A DNA stretch of 64,000 nucleotides from contig CP060221.1 of the NCBI GenBank assembly GCA_023898405.1, positions 248,001 through 312,000 of the forward strand, written 5' to 3'. A program made the position numbers and the translations under genes. This document shows positions 35,073 through 42,745 of this stretch, in pieces; positions within the stretch are counted from its first letter, which is position 1; every line of letters starts with the position of its first letter. The notes below the pieces were generated by a model. The model made no database searches, was not told the DNA's origin, and saw only the letters and a list, made by a program, of their open reading frames with translations. Source of the DNA: Myxococcales bacterium (lineage in GTDB: Bacteria > Myxococcota > UBA727 > JABDBI01).

Positions 35073-36442
35073 TAATATTTTTCACGTACATATTGAAATT
35101 TAAAGATTCCATGCCGGCTTGTTGCCACGTACCAAAAATCCCCAATCTGTACGGCACCAACATCAACTTCGCTTGGTCTAAATCCCTTATGTGATGCTTC
35201 TCTGGCGTTTTCAATAAGAAGAGGCTGTGCGATCGATAGATTTTCACGAGTAAAATCTTGGAAGTTATGATTGGAAATCTTTATCATTTCATCATCAGCA
35301 TAAAATATAAAACCTTTGGAGTTAGTAGAGATTAAAGCACTCATGCCATCTTTGGCTGGTGCAATATGCTTGATACTCATACCAGATTGTTCTAGCGGTG
35401 GAGCTATCACGTTAAAAGGAGAAAGGCTAAGATCAACAACAGCAACACCTCCGCTGTACTGGCTATAGCTCGTCATACCAACCAAAAGTTTTCTCCCTAA
35501 AAGACCAAGAGAGTTAATGATGATCACATCACTCCCTCCTTGGGTTATTTGCAAATCCTTAGGTTTGGCCACATCTATCAGGTCTTGAGCCTCTCTACCT
35601 AAATCTATGACACAAATTTTTTCAAGTTCATCTGTGTGACGAAGCTTAACAAAACCATCATAGGCGATATAAAGGTCTGTTCCTACTCCAAGCGAAGCCG
35701 TTACGATCGTTCCAATCGGATCACCATTGATACCAGTTGGTCCTTCTTCTGCTTGATCTAATTTATCACCAAATTTCCGATATGCTCCGATACTATTTTT
35801 ATCGCTTGAAAAAGCGATCCAGCTGTCTTTCACTACAGCGATAGTAGAAATTTCCTTGGCATCGCCACTGTTCAAACTGCCAATAATATTTCCCCATACA
35901 CCCGTCACACTATTTTTATCGATTTCTAAAACACCACCATGAGCAGCGGTCCCATAGACACCGCCCTGGCGATGCAGCAAACCTGTCAGAGAAAATACAG
36001 CCGTATCTTTTGGCCCAGACACAATAGAAGTAATCACTGTCTCATCGGGAGGATTGTTAGTAAAACTGTTTAGGGAACTTGCAGCGTCATAGTAACCCTT
36101 TTTGCTATGTTTATGGTCTTTGACCTTAGTTTCAATCCCGGTGAAATTATTAGTCCTAAGATCAAATACGTACAACAAATTTGGTTCCGTTTTGCTGCCA
36201 AAATATAAGTACGAACCGGTTCCATTAGTACCTATTGCAGAAATATTATCTGGAACACTGTTGAGCTTTTCCACAAAGATTAACTTATGCAGATCTCCAT
36301 CCAATTTTGAGCGCCAATTGCTTTCACGTGGGCCTGCCTCAACAGGAGCAAGCTCTTTTAAGTTGAGCCCACACCCACTAAGCCATATTAACAGAGCTAC
36401 CAAAACAATGAAGAGCCCATATTGTCTTTGTTTTCCCTTCAT
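35072..36442 (-). CDS. Hypothetical lipoprotein, probable beta-propeller-like
   Basis: Protein of 456 residues with a clear lipoprotein signal (FIVLVALLIWLSGC). The mature part consists of repeated beta-strand-rich segments with motifs such as GSYLYFGSKTEPNLLYVFDL, GGVAVVDLSLSPFNVIA and GDFWYVATSRHGIFKF, which suggests a propeller of WD40/YncE style, although I cannot count blades securely. No catalytic residues seen. The stop codon TAA lies at the junction with the 166-bp repeat, so the native C-terminus may have been altered by insertion of that element. Confidence 0.7.
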   Translation of the reverse strand: MKGKQRQYGLFIVLVALLIWLSGCGLNLKELAPVEAGPRESNWRSKLDGDLHKLIFVEKLNSVPDNISAIGTNGTGSYLYFGSKTEPNLLYVFDLRTNNFTGIETKVKDHKHSKKGYYDAASSLNSFTNNPPDETVITSIVSGPKDTAVFSLTGLLHRQGGVYGTAAHGGVLEIDKNSVTGVWGNIIGSLNSGDAKEISTIAVVKDSWIAFSSDKNSIGAYRKFGDKLDQAEEGPTGINGDPIGTIVTASLGVGTDLYIAYDGFVKLRHTDELEKICVIDLGREAQDLIDVAKPKDLQITQGGSDVIIINSLGLLGRKLLVGMTSYSQYSGGVAVVDLSLSPFNVIAPPLEQSGMSIKHIAPAKDGMSALISTNSKGFIFYADDEMIKISNHNFQDFTRENLSIAQPLLIENAREASHKGFRPSEVDVGAVQIGDFWYVATSRHGIFKFQYVREKY

Positions 36443-36763
36443 TACTGGCCCTTCTTTCCCTAAACCTAAAATTCCACCTTTGCCTTGGATTTTTATTCAA
36501 ACCAGGTGAATATTGACCTCAAAAAACACCTTCCACCGGATGTACTAATTTGTAGACATAAGCGCATGAGCGCGATCTGTGTCTCAAACTTAGTTGCTAA
36601 TCAAATCAAAAAATGTTAGGCGCTAGTTTTATTATTTATTGTTCCAGGGTTTAGCTATTTTTTTTAGTTCTTGAACAACATCAATGATTTTTAAATGCAA
36701 TGATTTGTAGTAGTTATTAAACCCTTATGTCTAACAAGTTCTGGCAAAACGGAGTACACTATC
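36443..36763. other. Divergent intergenic region
   Basis: About 320 bp between the lipoprotein and nhaA, transcribed apart. AT-rich; no repeat, small gene or clear promoter identified. Confidence 0.5.
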
Positions 36764-37957
36764 TTGCCTCTTAAATTGCTAAAAAAGTTTATTAAACTAG
36801 AAGCTTCAGCAGGTATTATTCTGTTTGCAGCTGCCCTTGTTGCTATCATACTTGATAACTCATTCTTATCGCCCTATTACGAGAAGATTCTCGAGCTTCC
36901 TATTAGTATTCAATTTGGATCTATGGGGCTTTCCAAGCATTTGCTCCACTGGGTAAATGATGGTTTGATGGTCATTTTTTTCATGGTGGTCGGCCTTGAA
37001 ATCAAACTAGAAATGCATGAGGGAGAGCTTAATTCGCCTTCTAAAGTCTATCTACCAGCTATTGCAGCTGTGGGCGGTATGGTATTCCCTGCATTAATTT
37101 TTGCTTTATTCAATCATACCAATACGCAAGCTATCCATGGTTGGGCCATCCCTACCGCGACAGATATCGCTTTTTCTTTAGGGATTCTTTCGCTTCTTGG
37201 TTCACGTGTACCGCTGTCGTTAAAGATTTTTTTGACAACTTTAGCTATCTTTGATGATCTTGGCGCAATCATTGTCATCGCGATTTTCTACACTTCGCAC
37301 CTATCTTTCCTTTCACTGGGATTGGCAATGTTCTTCGTCATTTTCCTCTTTCTCATGAATCGTTTCGGCGTCAAGGCTCATGCTCCCTATTTTATTATTG
37401 GAGCTATCTTGTGGCTTTGTGTTTTGGAGTCAGGAGTACACGCCACACTTGCTGGTGTAGTTATAGCGTTCGCTATGCCACTACGAGATAAAAATCAGTC
37501 AAGCGATCTTCCACCTTACAGAGGACTCCTGGAGCGGCTTCACCCATGGATCGCATACTGTGTACTGCCTTTATTTGCCTTAGGTAATGCTGGCGTCTCA
37601 TTTGCAGACGTTCCTCCAGGCTTGGGCAATATTTTTAGCCCTGTGATGCTTGGTGTTGCAGCAGGTCTATTATTTGGTAAGCTTATTGGAGTTTTTGGAA
37701 CAACATTTCTAGCCATTAAGCTTGGCATTGCAAAAAAGCCAGCCCATTCAACATGGCCACAAATTTTTGGTATAGCACTTATCTGCGGTGTTGGTTTTAC
37801 TATGAGTTTTTTCATTGGTACCCTTGCCTACCCACCAGAAGCAACAGAACCTTACGCTGCTTGGGTAAGATTAGGAGTTATCCTTGGCTCCTTAACTTCA
37901 GGAACATTAGGCTACCTTGTTTTGCGCTTTACTACCAAAAACGTTGATGCTCAATAA
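36764..37957 (+). CDS. nhaA: Na+/H+ antiporter NhaA
   Basis: Inner-membrane electrogenic antiporter (397 residues, ~12 helices) that expels Na+ in exchange for H+. The ion-binding aspartate pair is in LAIFDDLGAIIVIAIFY; further signatures are FFMVVGLEIKLEMHEGEL, AIPTATDIAFSLGILSLLG and GVGFTMSFFIGTLAY. The start is a TTG at 36764 with GGAG 9 nt upstream; no in-frame ATG near the N-terminus would give a full-length protein. A 120-bp mobile element follows. NhaA implies need for sodium or alkaline homeostasis. Confidence 0.96.
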   Translation: MPLKLLKKFIKLEASAGIILFAAALVAIILDNSFLSPYYEKILELPISIQFGSMGLSKHLLHWVNDGLMVIFFMVVGLEIKLEMHEGELNSPSKVYLPAIAAVGGMVFPALIFALFNHTNTQAIHGWAIPTATDIAFSLGILSLLGSRVPLSLKIFLTTLAIFDDLGAIIVIAIFYTSHLSFLSLGLAMFFVIFLFLMNRFGVKAHAPYFIIGAILWLCVLESGVHATLAGVVIAFAMPLRDKNQSSDLPPYRGLLERLHPWIAYCVLPLFALGNAGVSFADVPPGLGNIFSPVMLGVAAGLLFGKLIGVFGTTFLAIKLGIAKKPAHSTWPQIFGIALICGVGFTMSFFIGTLAYPPEATEPYAAWVRLGVILGSLTSGTLGYLVLRFTTKNVDAQ

Positions 37958-38029
37958 ATGTTTTTCTGACTGCTGTTTTGAATCAAACTAAATGGCATCT
38001 TGTTTTTTTGTTTTTACATTTCTTTTTAG

Positions 38030-38149
38030 GGCGATGTAAAGAAAATGTTGAAAGGCTTCTTAATAAATTTTTGAACGATTCCGCAGCGCACGCGAGGACT
38101 TAGTGAAAAAATTTATTAAGAAGCCTTTCAACATTTTCTTTACACAACC
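38030..38149 (+). mobile_element. 120-bp hairpin element, copy 2
   Basis: Same length and nearly the same sequence as copies 1 and 3 (only a few differences). Ends GGCGATG and CACAACC; the ~33-bp arms can form a hairpin with a ~36-nt loop containing CGCACGCGAGGACTTAG. Unlike the other two, I find no target duplication, so its flanks may have changed. It could act as a transcription terminator for nhaA. Confidence 0.85.
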
Positions 38150-38300
38150 GGGTCTTTGCAAGCAATAAAAACGTGTTCATGTTGCAAAATAAAAACCATA
38201 AAAACCTCATTAAAACACTAACCAATTGAACCTATTATTTACTGGGAAATAATTAACAATAATATAAACTTATTTTCAAAGCTCTATTTCAGGAAAAACC

Positions 38301-38928
38301 ATGAAAAAACTATTTATATTAGCAAGCTTAGTGGCTTTATTGTCAGGCTGTTTCACTCCAAAATTTATTCCCTTTCGTTATTTTAATGAGGAACACCGAA
38401 TGGCGGTAAAAGTGCGTAACTTTCCCTCCCCTACCCATAATATGAGCAGGGCTCATCATGACGAGAGCGACCCTATCAAAAAGTTAGAAATTGGTCTTGA
38501 AGCAGCCCGTCAAACCTTGCAATTGCAAACGATATTCAGCCAAATTAATTATTGAAAAAATTAGGGCCGAATTCAGCTCAGAAATTCAAGAACGCGTGGC
38601 TAAAGTTTTTAAAATTAGTGATGATTTTAATGACTTAGCCTTAGAGGTGGTCATCAATAACTGGGGGTGGATTATCCCTCAAGCAGGAGTTTTTGGTATC
38701 AAATTGGGAACGTTTCAGCTTGAAGTCCATGGCAGTATTTATATTTACGACTTAAAGCTCAATAAAAAGCTCATTGCTGAGCAAGTTTTTACAGCCCGAG
38801 AAAATATTTCTGACCACTTAAGCAAATCCGAAAACGAACGAGCCATAAAAAAAATTATGAGAGATGCTTCAGAATTAATTGGTGAATTTGTCTGGCGTAG
38901 CGATGCTAAAAGCGAAGCTTTGAGGTAA
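38301..38928 (+). pseudogene. Lipoprotein gene split by a frameshift
   Basis: The first part (38301-38555) starts with a perfect lipoprotein signal (LASLVALLSGC) and runs 84 codons to a TGA. The second part, open in the +1 frame from 38491 to 38928, continues with no start of its own (IEKIRAEFSSEIQERVAKVF) for ~120 codons. Joined near 38520-38555 they would give a lipoprotein of ~208 residues with an alpha/beta C-terminal domain. An A6 run (38555-38560) lies at the end of the overlap. Most likely a recent mutation; sequencing error or programmed frameshifting is possible. Function unknown. Confidence 0.65.
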
Positions 38929-39231
38929 CTTTTTGCCCACCTTAGACTATTTGAGCTCTGCCATAAGATTATCAATAAGTATTTTTCTAACCGATACTTT
39001 AAAACTCTAAAAAATATATGGCAGCAATAAAAGGAACAATAAAAACACATAGCACACTATGATTTAGCTTTTTTATTTCCAGCAATTTAATCTTGATCTG
39101 AAAAACAGGCTTTTAACACGGTGATTTTTTGTGTGTTGTTTCAAATGCTTAGTCAAGAGCATGAGAAGCTCGTAAAAAAAATCATACAACAAATTTTCTA
39201 GTTGAAGGCCTCGAAATAAAAAGGAAGACAT
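38929..39231. other. Intergenic stretch before the HO-like gene
   Basis: About 300 bp, AT-rich, with an AAGGAAG ribosome site at its right end serving the next gene. No small gene or repeat seen. Confidence 0.5.
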
Positions 39232-40356
39232 ATGCAAAAATATTTGTACTGGCCTTATGACGAACTCACGATTGACTTTAATCCACAGGATGAAAACCTA
39301 AGTCTAAAAACACCTTGGCTTAGCCTAATGATAAAAAAAAATTCTGAACAGAATCCATTGTGGGAAATCTTAACCGATAAGATCAATAATCATAAATTGA
39401 CAGCTCATGATATTTCAGCAATTTCAAATTTCTTTTCAAATTTCAAAGACTATCCTATTTCATATATTTTACCTTCACCTAAAAAATCTCCGCTCGACAA
39501 ACATCTTGTGAGCGATGGGAGACATCTCGAAGGGAGTTTTACTGAACAGCTCGAATTGATTTTAAAAAGTTGCCAAAAGGAAGATAGTACTCTATTTACC
39601 TCTGAAGAAATTAGGCAATTAAAAAATCTTTTAGCACGCCAGAATTGGCAGTGGGATAATGAAGCTGCACTTCAATTTGCGAGCATTAATGATCGCATTC
39701 ATCCTGAGAGTTTATTTAGCGTTGCTCGACGCTATCATTATTTGGAAATCCTAGAAAATGAGCATGGAGGAGAATATTTATCCCGACTAAATACACTTGA
39801 ACGAGCAAAAATACAAAATGCGCTTGCTATTATTATTAGACAAAATCACTTCGTGACAGAGCAGTGTCAATCTTCTCTTAAACCCGCCTTAAAAACTGCT
39901 CTTAGCTCAATAGATTTAGTGAAAGATTTCATGAAAGAGGAAAAAGGCCACGATAAAATTCTCAACAAAGCACTGTTTCACTTAGATGTTAGCCCTGAAA
40001 CTATAGATGTATCTCTTCAAACACGTGCAAGCATGGCTCTCCTAAAGTACGTGGCAGGAAGAAATTTTTTAGCCTTCTCAATGGCCATCAACTCCTTTGA
40101 AAGAGAACCTCCCATCAAAGATAACAGCCTCATAAAGTCGTTGAAAACTCATGGTTTTATGGAGTCGGCCAAATTTATGGAGCGTCACAGTACTATTAAT
40201 GAGCAAGGTGGACACAGCACTATCGCTCTGGATTTTATTGCGCCTATGGATTTATGCAGCAAAGATTATGCTCTGGAGGCCCTTCGATTAATGGAAATAA
40301 TTTCTCTTTTGCACTGTAGCGTTTCTAAAGTGCTCATAAACCCATTAGCAAGCTAG
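39232..40356 (+). CDS. Possible haem-oxygenase-like diiron (PqqC/TenA-fold) protein
   Basis: Cytoplasmic protein of 374 residues without a signal peptide, start ATG with AAGGAAG upstream. The C-terminal ~170 residues are helical and carry a metal-ligand spacing like that of haem-oxygenase-like oxidases: Glu237-x-x-His240 (EEKGH), Glu290/Glu292 (SFEREPP), His319, Asn323/Glu324 and His328 (RHSTINEQGGHS). In known HDO enzymes the last block is H-x3-D-x2-H, so this one is a variant and the assignment is tentative. The N-terminal ~200 residues are not recognised. The next gene pair, on the other strand, includes a tiny Cys-rich peptide. Confidence 0.5.
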   Translation: MQKYLYWPYDELTIDFNPQDENLSLKTPWLSLMIKKNSEQNPLWEILTDKINNHKLTAHDISAISNFFSNFKDYPISYILPSPKKSPLDKHLVSDGRHLEGSFTEQLELILKSCQKEDSTLFTSEEIRQLKNLLARQNWQWDNEAALQFASINDRIHPESLFSVARRYHYLEILENEHGGEYLSRLNTLERAKIQNALAIIIRQNHFVTEQCQSSLKPALKTALSSIDLVKDFMKEEKGHDKILNKALFHLDVSPETIDVSLQTRASMALLKYVAGRNFLAFSMAINSFEREPPIKDNSLIKSLKTHGFMESAKFMERHSTINEQGGHSTIALDFIAPMDLCSKDYALEALRLMEIISLLHCSVSKVLINPLAS

Positions 40357-40410
40357 AGTTCACAGGGCGCCAAAATTTTCATTCATCGGATAGTTTAGAT
40401 GGGAGGAAGT

Positions 40411-40467
40411 ATGAATGAAATTATTATCTCAAACAACCTTATTTTTTGCTCCCATAAGCCCTGCTAA
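40411..40467 (+). CDS. Possible 18-residue peptide with terminal Cys
   Basis: A strong ribosome site (GGGAGG) lies 4 nt before an ATG that opens an 18-codon frame, MNEIIISNNLIFCSHKPC, 55 nt after the HO-like gene and on the same strand. It may be a small peptide gene, or the remnant of a longer one cut short. Very low certainty. Confidence 0.25.
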   Translation: MNEIIISNNLIFCSHKPC

Positions 40468-40713
40468 TATTAATGTTGACTTCATTGATATTTGATGGTT
40501 TTTATGGCATACTTAAGCATTAATCAAAATCAAGACTCTCCACTTTCGTTTAAAGGCTGAATAACTGGCCCAATCAACAACCATACTGTGTAATTGTTGA
40601 CGCGATATCCTCGGGATATAGCATGTTATCAAGCTTTAACTGACTATGCTCCGATGAAATTTAATAAATATGACCACATTTTTGGCGTCCTCGTCATTTT
40701 GAATAGGGAGAGC

Positions 40714-41154
40714 TTATAAATATTCCGAAAACCAAAGTTTGAGTGTCTCCTCACCCAATTGATCGTAAACGTAAGATAGATAAAGATGAAGCTCTCTTTC
40801 AAACTCTTCTTCGCTTTGAACTATTTCTTCACGAATATTAGGTACATGGTGGAGAAACTCTCCAAAATAGTTATGGCAAAAATCAGCATAATCTTTGGTA
40901 ATTAGAATAAAAGCGTGCCACATCTCATCCATATCACGCATTTCTTGATGCATAACACAACTAAATTGTAAATGAGACAAATGCGGGTTGAGCTCGACAT
41001 CCTGTTCATGTTTTTTACACAACCATAAATATTTAAGCATGTTAATCCATAACTCTTCAGCTCTATGAGCTTTATCGGGAAATGCTTGTTTGAATCGTTG
41101 AATAACCAAAGGATTTTTGTATTGCAAAATTTTATTTATACTCACTAAGACCAT
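40714..41154 (-). CDS. Short GRDP-like (glycine-rich-domain-protein N-terminal type) protein with DEMWH motif
   Basis: Protein of 146 residues, cytoplasmic by sequence. Residues 74-103 hold DMDEMWHAFILITKDYADFC followed by HNYFGEFLHH, which resembles the conserved D-x-x-WH...Y-x-x-FC...FG-x-x-x-HH core I know from glycine-rich-domain proteins (PF07173 type), here without the glycine-rich part. The acidic C-terminus is helical (EEIVQSEEEFERELHLYLSY). ATG 41154 with AAAGGGA upstream is preferred over the longer frame from 41202, which would run into the preceding peptide gene. It begins 22 nt after a 35-codon Cys-rich gene, so the two are probably one transcript. Function unknown; a role in maturing the peptide is an inference. 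Confidence 0.7.
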   Translation of the reverse strand: MVLVSINKILQYKNPLVIQRFKQAFPDKAHRAEELWINMLKYLWLCKKHEQDVELNPHLSHLQFSCVMHQEMRDMDEMWHAFILITKDYADFCHNYFGEFLHHVPNIREEIVQSEEEFERELHLYLSYVYDQLGEETLKLWFSEYL

Positions 41155-41176
41155 AAAGCACTTCCCTTTAAAATAA

Positions 41177-41284
41177 TTATTTCTTAGCAAAACCTTGAGC
41201 ATTACCTAAACAGCACTTACAGCCGATCACGCCTTTTGCCATTTTATTTGCAACTATTTTTTTTATGAGTTCTGACTTTTTCAT
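41177..41284 (-). CDS. 35-residue Cys-rich peptide (candidate precursor peptide)
   Basis: Perfect AGGAGG five nt before the ATG opens a 35-codon frame, too short for ordinary gene calling. The first 17 residues are basic (MKKSELIKKIVANKMAK), like a leader, and the second half is GVIGCKCCLGNAQG, with Cys22, Cys24 and Cys25 between glycines, ending FAKK. This is not a signal peptide. The GRDP-like gene begins 22 nt downstream on the same strand, and an HO-like protein lies convergently beyond that. The leader/core layout suggests a modified or metal-binding peptide; no product is known to me. Confidence 0.65.
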   Translation of the reverse strand: MKKSELIKKIVANKMAKGVIGCKCCLGNAQGFAKK

Positions 41285-41495
41285 TAAAGCCTCCTGTTTC
41301 GATTTATCATAAGGAGACTATAGCCTTAGTAAGAGTGCCCATCCATGTTACTTTGCATATAGCGAGCATAGATAGATTCTATAAGTTCCTGAGATTTTTT
41401 TTAATAAGTTCTCACCAAGAGACTGTTTTAAAAATCAAAATTGCGTTGTTTCTAAGCCGTTTTAGCGAAATAGTTACAATCGCTAAATAAATATA

Positions 41496-42211
41496 GGGGC
41501 TGTAGTAGCTAAGCCCAATTAAGGGTAAGCTACTTCAATGTATAAGAGACGCAGCCGTTTAACAGTGCGCCAGCAGAGCGAACTGATAAAATTATTTGTT
41601 GCTGGTGTAACCGCCAGAGCAGCATCAGAACTGGTTATTATTCAATCTAATACAGCCAGTAATTTCTTCTTAAGGTTAAGAAAATTAATAGCCAGCAAAC
41701 TTCCAAGCTATGACTTAAGCGGAGAAATTGAAGTAGATGAAAGTTATTTTGGCGGAGTTCGAAAAGGCAAGAGAGGACGTGGAGCTGGAGGTAAAGTAGC
41801 TGTTTTTGGCCTTCTTAAGCGAGGTGGCAAGGTTTACACAGCCATCATTCCTAATGCAAAAACAGAAACTCTTCTGCCTATTGTAGAAGAGAAAGTTCTT
41901 CCGGACAGCATAGTTTATACAGATACCTTTAAATCATATAATGCCTTAGATGTATCTGCATTTCACCATATGCGCATTAATCATTCCAAGCTGTTTGCTG
42001 ATAAGCAAAACCATATCAATGGGATTGAGAACTTCTGGAACCAAGCCAAACGCAATCTGCGTAAGTTTAATGGGATAAAACAGGATAATTTTTATTGGTT
42101 TCTTAAGGAATGTGAATGGCGCTTCAACGGAGGCAATCACCAACAGCTTCTAAAACAGCTAAAATACTGGTATAAACACACTAAACATTAACGCTTAGCT
42201 ACTACAGCCCC
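41496..42211 (+). mobile_element. Insertion sequence, IS1595 family (IS1016-like), complete
   Basis: 716 bp with terminal inverted repeats GGGGCTGTAGTAGCTAAGC and its complement at the right end. An 8-bp direct duplication TAAATATA flanks it (41488-41495 and 42212-42219). It encodes one transposase and lies within a MITE. Outside the repeats there is little non-coding sequence. It appears intact and could be active; a damaged copy is at 53057. Confidence 0.95.
41538..42191 (+). CDS. IS1595-family transposase
   Basis: 217-residue DDE-type transposase of the ISXO2/IS1016 kind. The catalytic domain opens with EIEVDESYFGGVRKGKRGRG, where the first Asp lies; YTDTFKSYNAL has the second and NHINGIENFWNQAKRNLRKF the later catalytic block. 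The N-terminus (RLTVRQQSELIKLFVAGVTA) is a helix-turn-helix. Length is typical of the IS1016 group. Identical in sequence to the fragments at 53099-53852 wherever both exist. Confidence 0.95.
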   Translation: MYKRRSRLTVRQQSELIKLFVAGVTARAASELVIIQSNTASNFFLRLRKLIASKLPSYDLSGEIEVDESYFGGVRKGKRGRGAGGKVAVFGLLKRGGKVYTAIIPNAKTETLLPIVEEKVLPDSIVYTDTFKSYNALDVSAFHHMRINHSKLFADKQNHINGIENFWNQAKRNLRKFNGIKQDNFYWFLKECEWRFNGGNHQQLLKQLKYWYKHTKH

Positions 42212-42219
42212 TAAATATA

Positions 42220-42745
42220 AATAGTATAAGCAAACAGTTATTCTTAATCCTTTATTGGGCTTTTGATTTCTCTAACCAAGCCAAGCTTAGATCGACGACC
42301 CATGCTTTTGATCGCTATCACTTGTGACCCCTGTCGACTACTATCACGCGTCATTTTGACCATTATCTCTTGTCATATTGACCGCTCCACCTTGTCATCC
42401 CCGCGCAGGCGGGGATCCAGACAAAATGCCTAACTATCTAGTTGAAATGTAATATAAATAGCTCGTTTGCTTGCCGTAAATCCTACGAGACGAGTCATTG
42501 CCACCCCCAACAGAGTGGGCCGTTTTTTTAAACATAGAGACCTAATAGCGCTCTATTTGGCTCCACACCTTCGCGGGAATGACACGAGATCGTGGACAAA
42601 AATGTTTTCTCAGCTTAGAGAAAAATTATTTTCGAAACAGTCTCTAAACTTTGGCATGAGCAATTTTAGTGATATTTTTTTCTGGTAAACATCAATTTAT
42701 TCACATATGAAAAAACATATCGGCAATTAAGCTCAAGGTGACACC
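42220..42745. other. Remainder of MITE and aconitase leader
   Basis: About 425 bp belong to MITE copy B; the last ~100 bp should hold the aconitase promoter and the AAGGTG ribosome site. No gene is supported (the short forward frame at 42467-42688 lies inside the repeat). Confidence 0.5.

Larger units (their letters stand above)
41418..42644 (+). repeat. MITE family 1, copy B (interrupted by IS)
   Basis: Ends AGAGACTGTTTTAAAAATCA and ...TTATTTTCGAAACAGTCTCT are inverted relative to each other. The internal sequence matches copies A and C (TAAGCCGTTTTAGCGAAAT; GATTTCTCTAACCAAGCCAA; AAAAATGTTTTCTCAGCTTA). An IS element has inserted at 41496, duplicating 8 bp. The right part is longer than in copy C and includes CCCCGCGCAGGCGGGG and extra sequence near 42420-42590. 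It separates the peptide locus from the aconitase gene. Confidence 0.8.

Noticed and set aside
42467..42688. Forward frame of 73 codons upstream of the aconitase
   Set aside because: It lies within MITE copy B and reads through its terminal repeat.
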